Program-made: the position numbers and the translations under genes
From: Neoroseomonas soli
Lineage (GTDB): Bacteria; Pseudomonadota; Alphaproteobacteria; Acetobacterales; Acetobacteraceae
Direction of reading: 5' to 3'
Length of the DNA: 64,000 nucleotides
NCBI RefSeq assembly: GCF_018129065.1
Contig: NZ_JAAEDM010000009.1
Coordinates: 1-64,000, forward strand
Notes under the pieces: model-generated
Database searches by the model: none
Told to the model about the DNA's origin: nothing
Seen by the model: only the letters and a program-made list of their open reading frames with translations
Shown here: positions 25,176-33,862 of the stretch, in pieces
Layout: the number at the start of each line of letters is the position of its first letter
Numbering within the stretch: position 1 is the first letter of the stretch

Positions 25176-26111
25176 TCAGAACCCGATCGCGATGCCGGCA
25201 GGCGTGAAGGTGGCGGAGGCACGCCGCGCCGAATGGCACTGGATGTTCACCGCCACCGGATTCATCGTGATGTGGGTCGCGGCGGTTTCCACATGCACGG
25301 CGAAGGCGGTCGAATCCCCGCCCAGCCCCTGCGGGCCGATGCCGAGGCTGTTCACCGCCTCGCTCAGCTCCGCCTCCAGCTTCGCCCCTTCCGCATCGGC
25401 GCAGCGCGTGCCGAGCGGGCGCGTCGCCGCGATCTTGGCGAGGTGCATGCAGAGGTCCGAAGTCCCGCCGACACCCACGCCCACGATGGTCGGCGGGCAG
25501 ACCTTGCCGCCCGCCTGGATCACCCGGTCCACCACGAACCGCTTCACCGCGGCGACGCCATCGGCCGGGATCAGCATCTGCAGGAAGGAGCCGTTCTCGG
25601 AACCGCTGCCCTTCGGGATCATCTCGATCCGCAACTCGCGATCGGCATCGGTGAAGTCGATGTTGATGACGGGCACGCGCTCGCCGCAGGAGGTGTGCTC
25701 GTTCCTGCGCGTGATGGGGTGCACGACCGAGGACCGCAGCGGATGTTCCCGCGTCGCCCGCGCGGTGCCCTTCCCGATGGCTTCCTTCAGCGCCCAGCCA
25801 TCGACCTGGACGTTGCGGCCGATCGAGACGTTGAAGATCGGGATGCCGGTGTCCTGGCAGAGCAGGTTGTCCATCCGCTCCGCGACGCCGATGTTCTCGA
25901 TCATGGTGGCGAGGATGGTCCTCGCGGTCGTGTCCGTCTCGGCGGCGTCGAGCCGCGCGAAGCCTTCCTTGATGTCGTCCGGCAGGATCTTGCAGGCGCG
26001 GATGTAGAGGAGCTTCGCGGCCTCCTCGATTGCCTCCGGCTCCACCCGCAAGGGCGGCATTGCGTCCCGCGCGCCTTGCGGCAGGACCCCCGGCTTCGTC
26101 ATCAGCGTCAT
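25176..26111 (-). CDS. Class I fumarate hydratase (or tartrate dehydratase) alpha subunit
   Basis: A 311-residue iron-sulfur subunit. The three cluster Cys positions of the class are present: C85 (LLCQDTGIP), C205 (GKVCPPTIVG) and C292 (NIQCHSARR). SCGERVPVIN and GSGSENGSFLQML are further class markers. It catalyses reversible hydration of fumarate to malate with the beta subunit. GGGAGG precedes the ATG at 26111; ATG 26102 is also in frame. It lies within the run of overlapping fumarate reductase-type genes. Tartrate dehydratase is the main alternative. Confidence 0.9.
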   Translation of the reverse strand: MTLMTKPGVLPQGARDAMPPLRVEPEAIEEAAKLLYIRACKILPDDIKEGFARLDAAETDTTARTILATMIENIGVAERMDNLLCQDTGIPIFNVSIGRNVQVDGWALKEAIGKGTARATREHPLRSSVVHPITRRNEHTSCGERVPVINIDFTDADRELRIEMIPKGSGSENGSFLQMLIPADGVAAVKRFVVDRVIQAGGKVCPPTIVGVGVGGTSDLCMHLAKIAATRPLGTRCADAEGAKLEAELSEAVNSLGIGPQGLGGDSTAFAVHVETAATHITMNPVAVNIQCHSARRASATFTPAGIAIGF

Positions 26112-26125
26112 CGCGAGACCTCCCC

Positions 26126-26857
26126 TCAGACCAGCAGCGAGATGCCCGATACCAGCAGCAGCAACAGCAGGATAACGCGGAATCCCTGGGCCGGCAGCCG
26201 GAGATAGGCCCGCAGCCCCAGCAGCGTGCCGATCACCAGTGCCGGCACGGCGGCTGCCGTCAGCACCAGCGCCTCCTGCGTGAAGAAGCCGGACAGCGCG
26301 AGGCCGACGGTCGTGATCGCCTGCATGAAGACGATGAAGGGCTGCATGAAGGCGCGGGCGCGGTCCTTGGGCCAGCCCTGGATGTCCGCCCACATGGCCG
26401 GCAGCGCGCCGACGAAGCCGCCGATGCCGCCGAGAATGCCGCTGGCGAAGCCCACCGCGCCGTCCGCGACACGGCCGCCAGTGACCTCGGGCGGCGCCAG
26501 GCGCAGTGCGATCCGGGCCAGCATGTAGCCGGAATAAACCACCAGCAGCCCGCCGACCCCGGCGACGATCACCCCGGCCGGCCCCTTGGCCAGCGCCAGC
26601 ATCCCGGCCGGCAGCCCGAGCACCGCCATGCCGAGGAAGAAGCGCATGCGCGGCCATTCGATATGCTTCCAGAGCGTGGGCAGGCTCATCGACTGCGCGA
26701 GAAGACTACCCAGCACCAGCACCGGCGCCGTCACCGAGGGCGGCACGACATGCAGCAGGATGCCGGCCGCGACCAGCACGAAGGCGAAGCCCGCCATGCC
26801 GGCGCAGAAGGCGGCGACGAAGCAGCTCGCCGCGACGACCGTTGCCTCAAACCACAT
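26126..26857 (-). CDS. Sulfite exporter TauE/SafE family membrane protein
   Basis: A 243-residue protein with about eight hydrophobic segments and the duplicated family pattern: AFCAGMAGFAFVLVAAGIL near the N-terminus and GFASGILGGIGGFVGALPAM in the second half. The family exports sulfite, taurine-derived anions or other small carboxylates and sulfonates. Here it overlaps the membrane-anchor gene by 11 bases and precedes fumarase, so it may move a dicarboxylate or related anion used by the cassette (inference). Confidence 0.85.
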   Translation of the reverse strand: MWFEATVVAASCFVAAFCAGMAGFAFVLVAAGILLHVVPPSVTAPVLVLGSLLAQSMSLPTLWKHIEWPRMRFFLGMAVLGLPAGMLALAKGPAGVIVAGVGGLLVVYSGYMLARIALRLAPPEVTGGRVADGAVGFASGILGGIGGFVGALPAMWADIQGWPKDRARAFMQPFIVFMQAITTVGLALSGFFTQEALVLTAAAVPALVIGTLLGLRAYLRLPAQGFRVILLLLLLVSGISLLV

Positions 26858-27191
26858 TGAGCAGGAACAGCAGACCGGCGAGCAGCGCGAAGCCGGCGGA
26901 AACGGCCACCACGTCCTTCTGCCGCCTCCGCCAACCGAGGAATTCCAGCGCCAGCACCCTGACCCCGCCGGCGAGATGCGCCGCCAGCAGCACGACCAGC
27001 GCGGTCTCGGCTGCCTTGGCGAGCGGGTTCTCCGTCCAGCGCAGGAAGCCATCGAGCCGCGCCTCGCCCGAAATGGCGCTGCCCAGCGCCCAGAAATGCA
27101 GCGGCAGGAACAGCGCGAGCAGCAGACCCGAGACGCGGTGCACGATGAAGGCCAGGTAGGTCGGGTGCGAACGCGGGCGCAGGTCCATCAT
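26847..27191 (-). CDS. Membrane anchor subunit of fumarate reductase/succinate dehydrogenase (SdhC/FrdC-like)
   Basis: A 114-residue protein with three hydrophobic helices. HRVSGLLLALFLPLHFWALG carries the His-Arg-x-Ser-Gly motif and a second His typical of cytochrome b-type anchors, and AAHLAGGVRVLALEFL adds another His in helix two. It should anchor the catalytic subunits to the inner membrane and may ligate heme b. Start overlaps the next anchor gene by four bases. Assignment as SdhC or FrdC cannot be settled. Confidence 0.82.
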   Translation of the reverse strand: MMDLRPRSHPTYLAFIVHRVSGLLLALFLPLHFWALGSAISGEARLDGFLRWTENPLAKAAETALVVLLAAHLAGGVRVLALEFLGWRRRQKDVVAVSAGFALLAGLLFLLNVV

Positions 27192-27568
27192 GCATAGAGC
27201 CCCAAGGCGGCGCGGATGCCGAAGGCGGCGGTGAGCAGCCCGATCGCCAGCCAGGCCAGGTCCGCGCCGCGGCCGCGCAGGCCGATGGTCTCCGCGGCGA
27301 TGTTGCGCAGCCCGATCGCGCCGTGCAGTCCGGCCGCCAGCGCGAAGACGGCATAGAAGGCCAGCCAGGCCCCGTTCCCCCGCGTGCGCTCGAGGATCTC
27401 GGCAGCCGACAGGCCGCCGCGCACCGCAACGAGGATCGTCGCGAGATGCACCAGCACGGCGAGGCCGAGCACCATCGCCGTGAGGCGCTGCGCCACCCAG
27501 AGATGCGTCTGGGCCCTCGCGCGGCGCTGTGGATTCTCCGGCGTGTCCCGGCGATCGGATGCGCTCAT
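27188..27568 (-). CDS. Membrane anchor subunit of fumarate reductase/succinate dehydrogenase (SdhD/FrdD-like)
   Basis: A 126-residue protein with a polar N-terminus of about 25 residues and three membrane helices. The first, VAQRLTAMVLGLAVLVHLATILVAV, contains a conserved-type His; the second has FALAAGLHGAIGLRNI, with another His in the position expected for heme b or quinone-site contacts. Its ends overlap both neighbours by four bases, so subunits are made in equal amounts. The two anchors plus FrdB/FrdA-like subunits make a complete complex II-type enzyme. Confidence 0.82.
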   Translation of the reverse strand: MSASDRRDTPENPQRRARAQTHLWVAQRLTAMVLGLAVLVHLATILVAVRGGLSAAEILERTRGNGAWLAFYAVFALAAGLHGAIGLRNIAAETIGLRGRGADLAWLAIGLLTAAFGIRAALGLYA

Positions 27569-28302
27569 CGCCGGCCCAGCAGGGTGTCCCAGAACAGCCT
27601 CCGCTTCAGCCCTGCGATCGCGGCGGATGGATCGAGGTTCTTCGGGCAGCGTTCGGTGCAGGATTGCGTCGAATGGCAGGAATGGCAGCCGGCATCGCCG
27701 GCGACGGCGTCAAGCCTTTGGGCGCACGCGCCGTCGCGCACGTCGTTCACCAGTGTCCAGGCGCGGTTGAGCGCCGCCGGGCCAAGATAATCCCCGTTCC
27801 ACGCCACGACGTCGCAACTCGCGTAGCAGACGCCGCAGCCGATGCATTCGATGCCCGCATCCGCCTCCTGCCTTGCCTTCGAGCCCGGCGGGACCACGGC
27901 GAAATCCTCGGGCACCGCGCCGTCCGGCGCGTCCTTCGGCTCGAAATGCCCTTTCGCGCGCTGCCACTTGTCGAAGAAGGGCGAGAGGTCGGCGGCGAGG
28001 TCGCGGATCACCGGGAGGTTGGCGAGCGGCCGCAGTTCCAGTTCCCCGCCCGCGCCCACGACCTTGCGCACATGCGTCCGGCAGGTCCAGCGCGCGCGGC
28101 CGTTCACCGTCATCGCGCAGGACCCGCACATGCCGACCCGGCAGGCGAAGCGATAGGCGAGGGAGGGATCGAGTTCCCGCTGGATGTGCGTGACGACGTC
28201 GAGCACCGTCTGGTTTTCGCGCGCCGGCACCTCGTAGCGCGCGAAGTGCCCGTCCGCGCCGCCGCGCCACACGCTGACCTTCAGGCAGGCCGGTTCGGCC
28301 AT
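27565..28302 (-). CDS. Fumarate reductase/succinate dehydrogenase-type iron-sulfur subunit
   Basis: A 245-residue electron-transfer subunit. The [2Fe-2S] ligands are C54, C59, C62 and C74 (CRVGMCGSC and WTC). The C-terminal domain has CIGCGVCYASC and CHSCHSTQSCTERCPKN for the 4Fe and 3Fe clusters. It is the first gene of the eight-gene cassette and starts 89 bases from the divergent ThDP enzyme gene. It passes electrons between the membrane quinone site and the flavoprotein encoded at the far end of the cassette. Confidence 0.93.
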   Translation of the reverse strand: MAEPACLKVSVWRGGADGHFARYEVPARENQTVLDVVTHIQRELDPSLAYRFACRVGMCGSCAMTVNGRARWTCRTHVRKVVGAGGELELRPLANLPVIRDLAADLSPFFDKWQRAKGHFEPKDAPDGAVPEDFAVVPPGSKARQEADAGIECIGCGVCYASCDVVAWNGDYLGPAALNRAWTLVNDVRDGACAQRLDAVAGDAGCHSCHSTQSCTERCPKNLDPSAAIAGLKRRLFWDTLLGRR

Positions 28303-28336
28303 GCGCGTTTCCCTCCGTTGCTGCGAGACTACCGGC

Positions 28337-28355
28337 GCTGGACAGGCTGTCCAGC
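28337..28355. promoter_or_regulatory. Candidate operator dyad in divergent promoter
   Basis: GCTGGACA (28337-28344), GGC, TGTCCAGC (28348-28355): a perfect 8-bp inverted repeat with a 3-bp centre, in the 89-bp spacer between the fumarate reductase-type cassette and the ThDP enzyme gene. Its size and symmetry suit a dimeric regulator such as a GntR or LysR protein. No regulator gene is adjacent. Confidence 0.45.
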
Positions 28356-28391
28356 CCGTGGCGTGCTGCCGGCGGAACGGGGGAGGACACG

Positions 28392-30032
28392 ATGGGCGAG
28401 ACGATCCGCGGCGCGGACATCCTTGTGCGGACGCTGAAGGCCGCCGGGGTGCGGTGCATCTTCAGCCTTTCCGGCAACCACATCATGCCGGTCTATGACG
28501 CGCTGCTCGGCTCGGGCATCGAGATCGTCCACACGCGCCACGAGGCCGCCGCCGTGCATATGGCCGATGCCTGGGCCAGGCTGACGGGCGAGGTCGGCGT
28601 CGCCCTGGTCACGGGCGGGCAGGGGCACACCAATGCCGTCGCGGCGCTGCCCACGGCGATCGCCGGCGAGGTGCCGGTGCTGCTGCTCTCGGGACATGCG
28701 CCGCTCGCCGAACTCGGCCTCGGCGCGTTCCAGGAACTCGCGCAGGCGCGCATGGCCGAGGCCGTGTGCAAGCACGCGGCGACGGCGTCCTCCGCGCCGG
28801 CGCTCGCGGGTGAGGTCGCGGCGGCGATCCGCATGGCGCGGTCGGGGCGCCCCGGGCCGGTGCATCTCTCCCTGCCGACCGATGTGCTCGAGGCGCGGAT
28901 CGAGGCGCCCGCCTCGCCGGATGCAGCCGCCTTCGCACCGGCGCCGATGCCGCTCGCGGCGGAGAGCGCGGCCGCCATCGCCGCTGCCGTCGCCGCGGCG
29001 GAACGCCCGGTGCTGATCGCACCGCCGGCGCTGTGTTCGCCCACTGGCCGCGTGGCGCTTGCGGCGCTGTCGGCGCGCGTCGGGCTGCCGGTGGTGGCCA
29101 TGGAAAGCCCGCGCGGCCTGGGCGACCCTTCGCTCGGCGCCTTCGCGCAGGTGCTCGCGGAGGCGGATCTGCTGGTGCTGCTCGGCAAGCCGCTCGATTT
29201 CACCCTGCGCTTCGGCCGTGCCCCGGCGATCGCCGCGACGGCGCGCTTCGTCGTGGTGGAGCCCGATCCCGCGGTGTTGGCGCGCGCGGTGCGGGGCCTC
29301 GGGGCGCGTCTCGCGGTTTCCGCCGTGGCGGGCGCGGCCGAGGCGGTCGCCGCGCTGACGGCGGAGGCATCGCCCCTCGTGCCGCACCGCAATGGCGCAT
29401 GGGGGCAGCGGCTGGCGCAGGCCATCGCCCATCGCCCGGCCGCGTGGGACGCGCTCGCCGGTGCCCCGGACGGTCCGATCCATCCGGCGACGCTTTGTCA
29501 CGCGCTGCGCCCGTTCCTCGCGGCGCAACCCGATACCGTGTTCGTCAGCGACGGCGGAGAGATCGGCCAATGGGCGCAGGCGATGCTTTCCGCGCCCGCC
29601 CGCGTCATCAACGGTGTCGCCGGCGCGATCGGCCCGGCCATTCCCTTCGCCATCGCGGCGCGCTGCGCGAGGCCCGGGGCGCGCATCCTCGCGGTGATGG
29701 GGGACGGCACCTTCGGCTTCCACATGGCCGAGTTCGATACCGCCCACCGTCACGGCCTGCCTTTCGTCGCCGTTGTCGGCAATGACGCGCGCTGGAACGC
29801 CGAGCACCAGATCCAGCTGCGCGACTACGGCGCCGATCGCGCCCATGGCTGTGAGCTCGCGCCCGTCACCCGCTACGACCTGGCGGCGGCGGCGCTCGGC
29901 GCGCACGCGGAATTCGTCACGCGGGCGGAGGAGCTGGCGCCCGCGCTCGAGCGCGCCTTCGCCAGCGGCCGGGCGGCCTGCGTGAACGTCATGATCGAGG
30001 GGCAGCCGGCACCCTCCATCCGGATGTCCTGA
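28392..30032 (+). CDS. Thiamine diphosphate-dependent enzyme, acetolactate synthase-like family
   Basis: A 546-residue three-domain ThDP enzyme. The catalytic Glu is E51 in HTRHEAAAVHMADAWAR; the central domain follows, and the C-terminal cofactor motif runs from GDGTFGFHMAEFDTAHR to the Asn/Asp in VVGNDARWN. It belongs to the large-subunit acetolactate synthase/benzoylformate decarboxylase group, but no small subunit gene is present and the specific substrate is unclear. GGGGGAGG precedes the ATG. It shares a divergent control region, including a perfect dyad, with the fumarate reductase-type cassette. Confidence 0.85.
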   Translation: MGETIRGADILVRTLKAAGVRCIFSLSGNHIMPVYDALLGSGIEIVHTRHEAAAVHMADAWARLTGEVGVALVTGGQGHTNAVAALPTAIAGEVPVLLLSGHAPLAELGLGAFQELAQARMAEAVCKHAATASSAPALAGEVAAAIRMARSGRPGPVHLSLPTDVLEARIEAPASPDAAAFAPAPMPLAAESAAAIAAAVAAAERPVLIAPPALCSPTGRVALAALSARVGLPVVAMESPRGLGDPSLGAFAQVLAEADLLVLLGKPLDFTLRFGRAPAIAATARFVVVEPDPAVLARAVRGLGARLAVSAVAGAAEAVAALTAEASPLVPHRNGAWGQRLAQAIAHRPAAWDALAGAPDGPIHPATLCHALRPFLAAQPDTVFVSDGGEIGQWAQAMLSAPARVINGVAGAIGPAIPFAIAARCARPGARILAVMGDGTFGFHMAEFDTAHRHGLPFVAVVGNDARWNAEHQIQLRDYGADRAHGCELAPVTRYDLAAAALGAHAEFVTRAEELAPALERAFASGRAACVNVMIEGQPAPSIRMS

Positions 30033-30057
30033 CGCGACGCCCTGATCGATACGACCC

Positions 30058-30074
30058 CGGCCCGTCCCGGGCCG
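30058..30074 (+). terminator. Short GC hairpin after the ThDP enzyme gene
   Basis: CGGCCCG (30058-30064) and CGGGCCG (30068-30074) pair across TCC, 26 bases after the stop. A loop of three bases and no T-run make it a weak candidate. Confidence 0.4.
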
Positions 30075-30442
30075 CCAGAGACGCGAAAATCACCCGGGCC
30101 GCGCCGTGCGCACGGAAAAATGCGCCTGACGAGAGGCTCGGATTTTCTAGTGAATTCGCAAGTAAATTTTATTCTAACGGCTGGGAGTCAGGGCCAGAGT
30201 GGAAGTTGAACAACTTCATAAGTACTTCGACAAAATCCTGCCCTATTCCCTTCAACAGCGCCAAGGAGAGAAATCCGTCCGGATGTGGGTTTGATCTTTG
30301 GGGCGGCCTGTGTTTTTAGGCCGCCATGACGACCGCGTATGGATCGTCGGCACCCCCCTGCCGGCGACATGTTGCGGCGCCCCCGCGCGCTTTGCGGCGG
30401 GGCGCCCGTCTCTCCCGGGTTCGGCTCCGTGGGATCTGGGGT
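30075..30442. promoter_or_regulatory. Long intergenic region, AT-rich core, upstream of transglycosylase-like gene
   Basis: No credible gene is seen here. The stretch from about 30136 to 30300 is much richer in A/T than the rest of the window. It contains GAAGTTG-AA-CAACTTC (30202-30217), a perfect 7-bp dyad, and an orphan ribosome-binding-like AAGGAGAG at 30272-30279. A GC hairpin, GGCGGCCT (30302-30309) with AGGCCGCC (30318-30325), encloses an 8-nt loop containing five T. The region probably carries the promoter and leader of the next gene. Confidence 0.5.
30202..30217. promoter_or_regulatory. Candidate operator dyad
   Basis: GAAGTTG (30202-30208), AA, CAACTTC (30211-30217): perfect inverted repeat in the AT-rich intergenic segment upstream of the transglycosylase-like gene. 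A regulator site is the simplest reading; no regulator gene is adjacent. Confidence 0.35.
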
Positions 30443-31123
30443 ATGGCGGCAAGGCGCCCTCGGCGCCTTCTCTCACCCGTCTGGGCGGCGGCCATGGTGG
30501 GCATGATGGCGCTCTCCGGCACGGCCTGCGCGCAGCCGGAGCCGCCCGAGATCACCACCCTCGCCGCGCCGACTTCCCTGCGTGACGCCGACCTGTCACC
30601 CCGCGCCGCGTGCCTCGAGGCCGCGCGCGAGGCGGAGCGCAAGTTCGAACTGCCGGAAGGCCTGCTCGTCGGCATTGCGCTGAACGAGAGCGGGCTGCAT
30701 GCCCACGCCCTGAACATCGCCGGCCGCGCCTATTATCCGGAGAGCCGCGCGGAAGCCGCGCGCCTCCTGCGGTCCACCGGTGCGGGCTATGTCATGGCCG
30801 GCTGCGTGCAGGTGAATGCGCGCGTCCATGCCCGTGGCGGCCAGGTCTGGCCGCTCGATCCCTGGAAGGCGACGGAATGGGCGGCGGGCTACCTCCGCCA
30901 GCACTACGAGACCTACGGCGACTGGGGCATGGCGGTGGTGCGCTGGCATGGCGGCACGCCCGGCATGCAGCGGCAACTGGTCTGCCGCGTGCGCAGCAAG
31001 ATCGACGTCGTGGCCCCCGACAGCGAACTCTTCGTCGAGCGCTGCCGCGGCACCGAGGCGCAGATGGCCCAGTTCCGCCGCGACGGCCAGGCCCTGCTGG
31101 AACTCGCCGAGGCGGCTAACTGA
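30443..31123 (+). CDS. Secreted lytic transglycosylase-like (SLT domain) protein
   Basis: A 226-residue exported protein. The signal peptide is RRLLSPVWAAAMVGMMALSGTACA; the A-C at its end could be a lipobox-like site but lacks the usual LxxC spacing. The mature part begins with a helix leading to GLLVGIALNESGLHA, whose Glu-Ser matches the catalytic ES of SLT transglycosylases, followed by CVQVNARVHA (QxN motif) and a WAAGYLRQHYETYGDWGMAVVRWHGG helix pair. It likely cleaves peptidoglycan. ATG 30443 is preceded by GGGATCTGGGG; upstream extension would lose the signal peptide position. Confidence 0.8.
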   Translation: MAARRPRRLLSPVWAAAMVGMMALSGTACAQPEPPEITTLAAPTSLRDADLSPRAACLEAAREAERKFELPEGLLVGIALNESGLHAHALNIAGRAYYPESRAEAARLLRSTGAGYVMAGCVQVNARVHARGGQVWPLDPWKATEWAAGYLRQHYETYGDWGMAVVRWHGGTPGMQRQLVCRVRSKIDVVAPDSELFVERCRGTEAQMAQFRRDGQALLELAEAAN

Positions 31124-32477
31124 CGCCCATGGATCGCGCGCGCGCAAGCACGCGGTCCACGAAGGCCCCCGCGCTGCCGAGATAGGCGGCCGGATCGGTC
31201 ATCCTCGCGATGGCGGCGGCATCGAGCTTCGCCGCCACGCGGGGATCGCGCAGCAGCGCCTCGGTCAGGCCGATGCCCTCGGCGAGGGCCAGGTCGCAGG
31301 CGTCGTTGACGATGTGATGTGATTCACCGCGGCCGAAGACCGGGGCGAGGCCCATCATCACCGCTTCGGACACGATCAGTCCGTGCGTGGCGTCGAGGTT
31401 CCGGCGCATCCGCGCGGCATCCACGACCATCCCTTCCGCGATGAAGCGCGCCTGCGAAAGCGCGCCATGCGCCAGCAGGAAGGCCTGGGGCAGGGCGAGC
31501 AGTTCCGTCTGCCAGGGGCCGGTGCCGCGCTCGAGGTCCTGCGCCATCGCCGCCAGCATCTGCGGCACCAGCGCATGCACGCCGCGCGCCTGGGAGAGGA
31601 CATACTCGCAGGCGATCGGGTTGCGCTTCTGCGGCATGGTGCTGGACCCGCCGCGGCCGCGCACATGCGGCTCGCCGACCTCGGCGAGTTCCGTCTGCAT
31701 CATCAGCATGAAATCGGTGGCGAGCTTCGAGAGGTTGCCGCAGAGGATGCCGAGCCAGCAGGCGGCCTCGTTCAGCCCGTCGCGGGCGACATGCCAGGGG
31801 ATGTCGGCTTCCGCCAGATCCAGTTCGCGTGCCAGTTCCCGCGTGACCGCGAGGCCCTGGTCCCCGAGCGACGCCAGCGTTCCCGCTGCGCCGCCGAAGG
31901 ACAGGCGCAGCGCGCGTTCGCGCACGCGCGGCAGGCCATCGAGCGACGCCAGCAACGGCGAAAGCCACACCGCGACCTTGTAGCCGAAGGTGACGGGCAG
32001 GGCGTGCTGGAGGTGGGTGCGCCCGGCCATCACCGTGTCGCGGTGCTCGGCAGCGCGCGCGGCGAGGGCGGCGCAGGTGGCGCGCAGGTCGGCCTCGATC
32101 AGCGCCAGGCCGTCGCGGACCTGGAGCACCAGGCCGGTGTCCATGATGTCCTGGGTGGTGGCGCCCCAATGCGTCCAGCGGCCGGCCTCCGGCCCCGCCA
32201 GGGCCGTAAGCTGCTTCACCAGCGCGACCACCGGATAGCCGGTGTTGCGCGTCGCCGCGGCCATCGCGGCGCGGTCGAGGCGCGTGGCGTCGGCGGCCTT
32301 GGTGATGGTCGCGGCCGCATCGGCCGGAATGATGGACAGGCGCGCCTGGGCGCGGGCCAGCGCCGCCTCCACGTCCAGCATGCGCTGGAGGAAGGCGTCC
32401 TCCCCCATCGCCGCGCGCATCGCATCGGTGCCGTAGAGTGCGCCGAGCACGGCGCCGTCGGCGGGGTTCACGGGCAT
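31116..32477 (-). CDS. pcaB: 3-carboxy-cis,cis-muconate cycloisomerase / adenylosuccinate lyase family protein
   Basis: A 453-residue member of the fumarase/aspartase superfamily. The signature loop GRGGSSTMPQKRNPIA is complete, with the catalytic Ser; TRNTGYPVVALVKQL and HWGATTQDIMDTGLVLQ are the blocks by which PcaB-type enzymes differ from PurB and ArgH. Beta-ketoadipate pathway neighbours are absent, so the symbol is a family-level call. Its 3' end overlaps the convergent transglycosylase-like gene by eight bases. Confidence 0.75.
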   Translation of the reverse strand: MPVNPADGAVLGALYGTDAMRAAMGEDAFLQRMLDVEAALARAQARLSIIPADAAATITKAADATRLDRAAMAAATRNTGYPVVALVKQLTALAGPEAGRWTHWGATTQDIMDTGLVLQVRDGLALIEADLRATCAALAARAAEHRDTVMAGRTHLQHALPVTFGYKVAVWLSPLLASLDGLPRVRERALRLSFGGAAGTLASLGDQGLAVTRELARELDLAEADIPWHVARDGLNEAACWLGILCGNLSKLATDFMLMMQTELAEVGEPHVRGRGGSSTMPQKRNPIACEYVLSQARGVHALVPQMLAAMAQDLERGTGPWQTELLALPQAFLLAHGALSQARFIAEGMVVDAARMRRNLDATHGLIVSEAVMMGLAPVFGRGESHHIVNDACDLALAEGIGLTEALLRDPRVAAKLDAAAIARMTDPAAYLGSAGAFVDRVLARARSMGVS

Positions 32478-32684
32478 GGCGTTTCCTCTCGCGTTTCAGC
32501 GCCGAGGAAAGGCGCGCCCGCGCCCCGCGTCAATGCGCCGGCCTCACGCCCATTGCCCGAGGTTGCCACCTGCGGCCCGAATGGCCGAGGACAGGAACGC
32601 GGCTGGCGGCAGGTTCCGCGAAGCCAGGCCGCGCGGCGCCCAGCGGCTGAGGGGCGCGAAGGTGAAACCCTCGCGCCATTGGTA

Positions 32685-33797
32685 TCAGTAGACGATCACC
32701 GAGCGGATCGACTTGCCCTCGTGCATCAGGTCGAAGGCGTGGTTGATCTGGTCGAGCGGCATGGTGCGGGTGATCAGGCTGTCGATCTCGATCTTCCCCT
32801 CCATGTACCAGTCCACGATCTTCGGCACGTCGGTGCGCCCGCGCGCTCCGCCGAAGGCGGTGCCGCGCCAATTGCGCCCGGTGACGAGCTGGAAGGGGCG
32901 GGTGCTGATCTCCTGGCCCGCGGCGGCGACGCCGATGATGATGCTCTCGCCCCAGCCGCGATGGGTGCATTCCAGCGCCTGGCGCATCACCTGCGTGTTG
33001 CCGATGCATTCGAAGGAGAAGTCGGCACCGCCATCGGTGATGTCCTGGATGGCCTGCACCACCTTGTCACGGCCGACCACGTCCGGATTGATGAAGTGGG
33101 TCATGCCGAAGCGGCGGGCCATCTCCTCGCGCGCCGGGTTCAGGTCCACGCCGATGATCTTGTCGGCACCCACCATGCGCGCGGCCTGCAACACGTTCAG
33201 CCCGATGCCGCCGAGGCCGAACACCGCGACATTCGCCCCGGGCCAGACCTTCGCCGTGTTGATGACGGCGCCGATGCCCGTCGTCACGCCGCAGCCGATG
33301 TAGCAGATCTTGTCGAAGGGCGCGTCCTCGCGAACCTTCGCGAGCGCGATCTCGGGCAGCACCGTGTAGTTCGCGAAGGTGGAACAGCCCATGTAGTGGA
33401 AGACGGTTCCCTGGTCGCAGGAGAAGCGCGAGGTCCCATCCGGCATCACGCCCTTGCCCTGGGTCGCGCGGATCGAGGTGCAGAGGTTCGACCTCCGGCT
33501 CAGGCAGGTTTTGCACTGCCGGCATTCCGGCGTGTAGAGCGGAATGACGTGATCGCCCGGCTTCAGCGAGGTCACGCCCGCGCCGACCTCGCGCACGATG
33601 CCCGCGCCCTCATGGCCGAGAATGGCGGGGAAGATCCCTTCCGGATCGGCGCCCGACAGGGTGTAGGCATCGGTGTGGCAGACACCGGTGGCCTTCACCT
33701 CCACCAGCACCTCGCCGGCCTTGGGGCCTCCGATCTCGATGGTCTCGATGGTGAGCGGCTTGCCGGCGGCCCAGGCGACGGCGGCGCGGGTCTTCAT
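32685..33797 (-). CDS. frmA: S-(hydroxymethyl)glutathione dehydrogenase / class III alcohol dehydrogenase
   Basis: A 370-residue zinc alcohol dehydrogenase that oxidises the formaldehyde-glutathione adduct. Catalytic zinc ligands include C40 and H62 ([20 protein letters not shown]); structural zinc Cys are C92, C95, C98 and C106. The NAD motif is [15 protein letters not shown] and the class III marker CVTTGIGA-type region ([18 protein letters not shown]) is present. It follows the TRAP transporter operon by 65 bases, and may be read through from it, but likely has its own promoter. No S-formylglutathione hydrolase gene is adjacent. Confidence 0.95.
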   Translation of the reverse strand: MKTRAAVAWAAGKPLTIETIEIGGPKAGEVLVEVKATGVCHTDAYTLSGADPEGIFPAILGHEGAGIVREVGAGVTSLKPGDHVIPLYTPECRQCKTCLSRRSNLCTSIRATQGKGVMPDGTSRFSCDQGTVFHYMGCSTFANYTVLPEIALAKVREDAPFDKICYIGCGVTTGIGAVINTAKVWPGANVAVFGLGGIGLNVLQAARMVGADKIIGVDLNPAREEMARRFGMTHFINPDVVGRDKVVQAIQDITDGGADFSFECIGNTQVMRQALECTHRGWGESIIIGVAAAGQEISTRPFQLVTGRNWRGTAFGGARGRTDVPKIVDWYMEGKIEIDSLITRTMPLDQINHAFDLMHEGKSIRSVIVY

Positions 33798-33862
33798 GGG
33801 GCGGAGACTCCGGTTGGTGGCGAGCGCCCATATGGTCCGCGCGCCGCCCCCGAGGCAACCGT

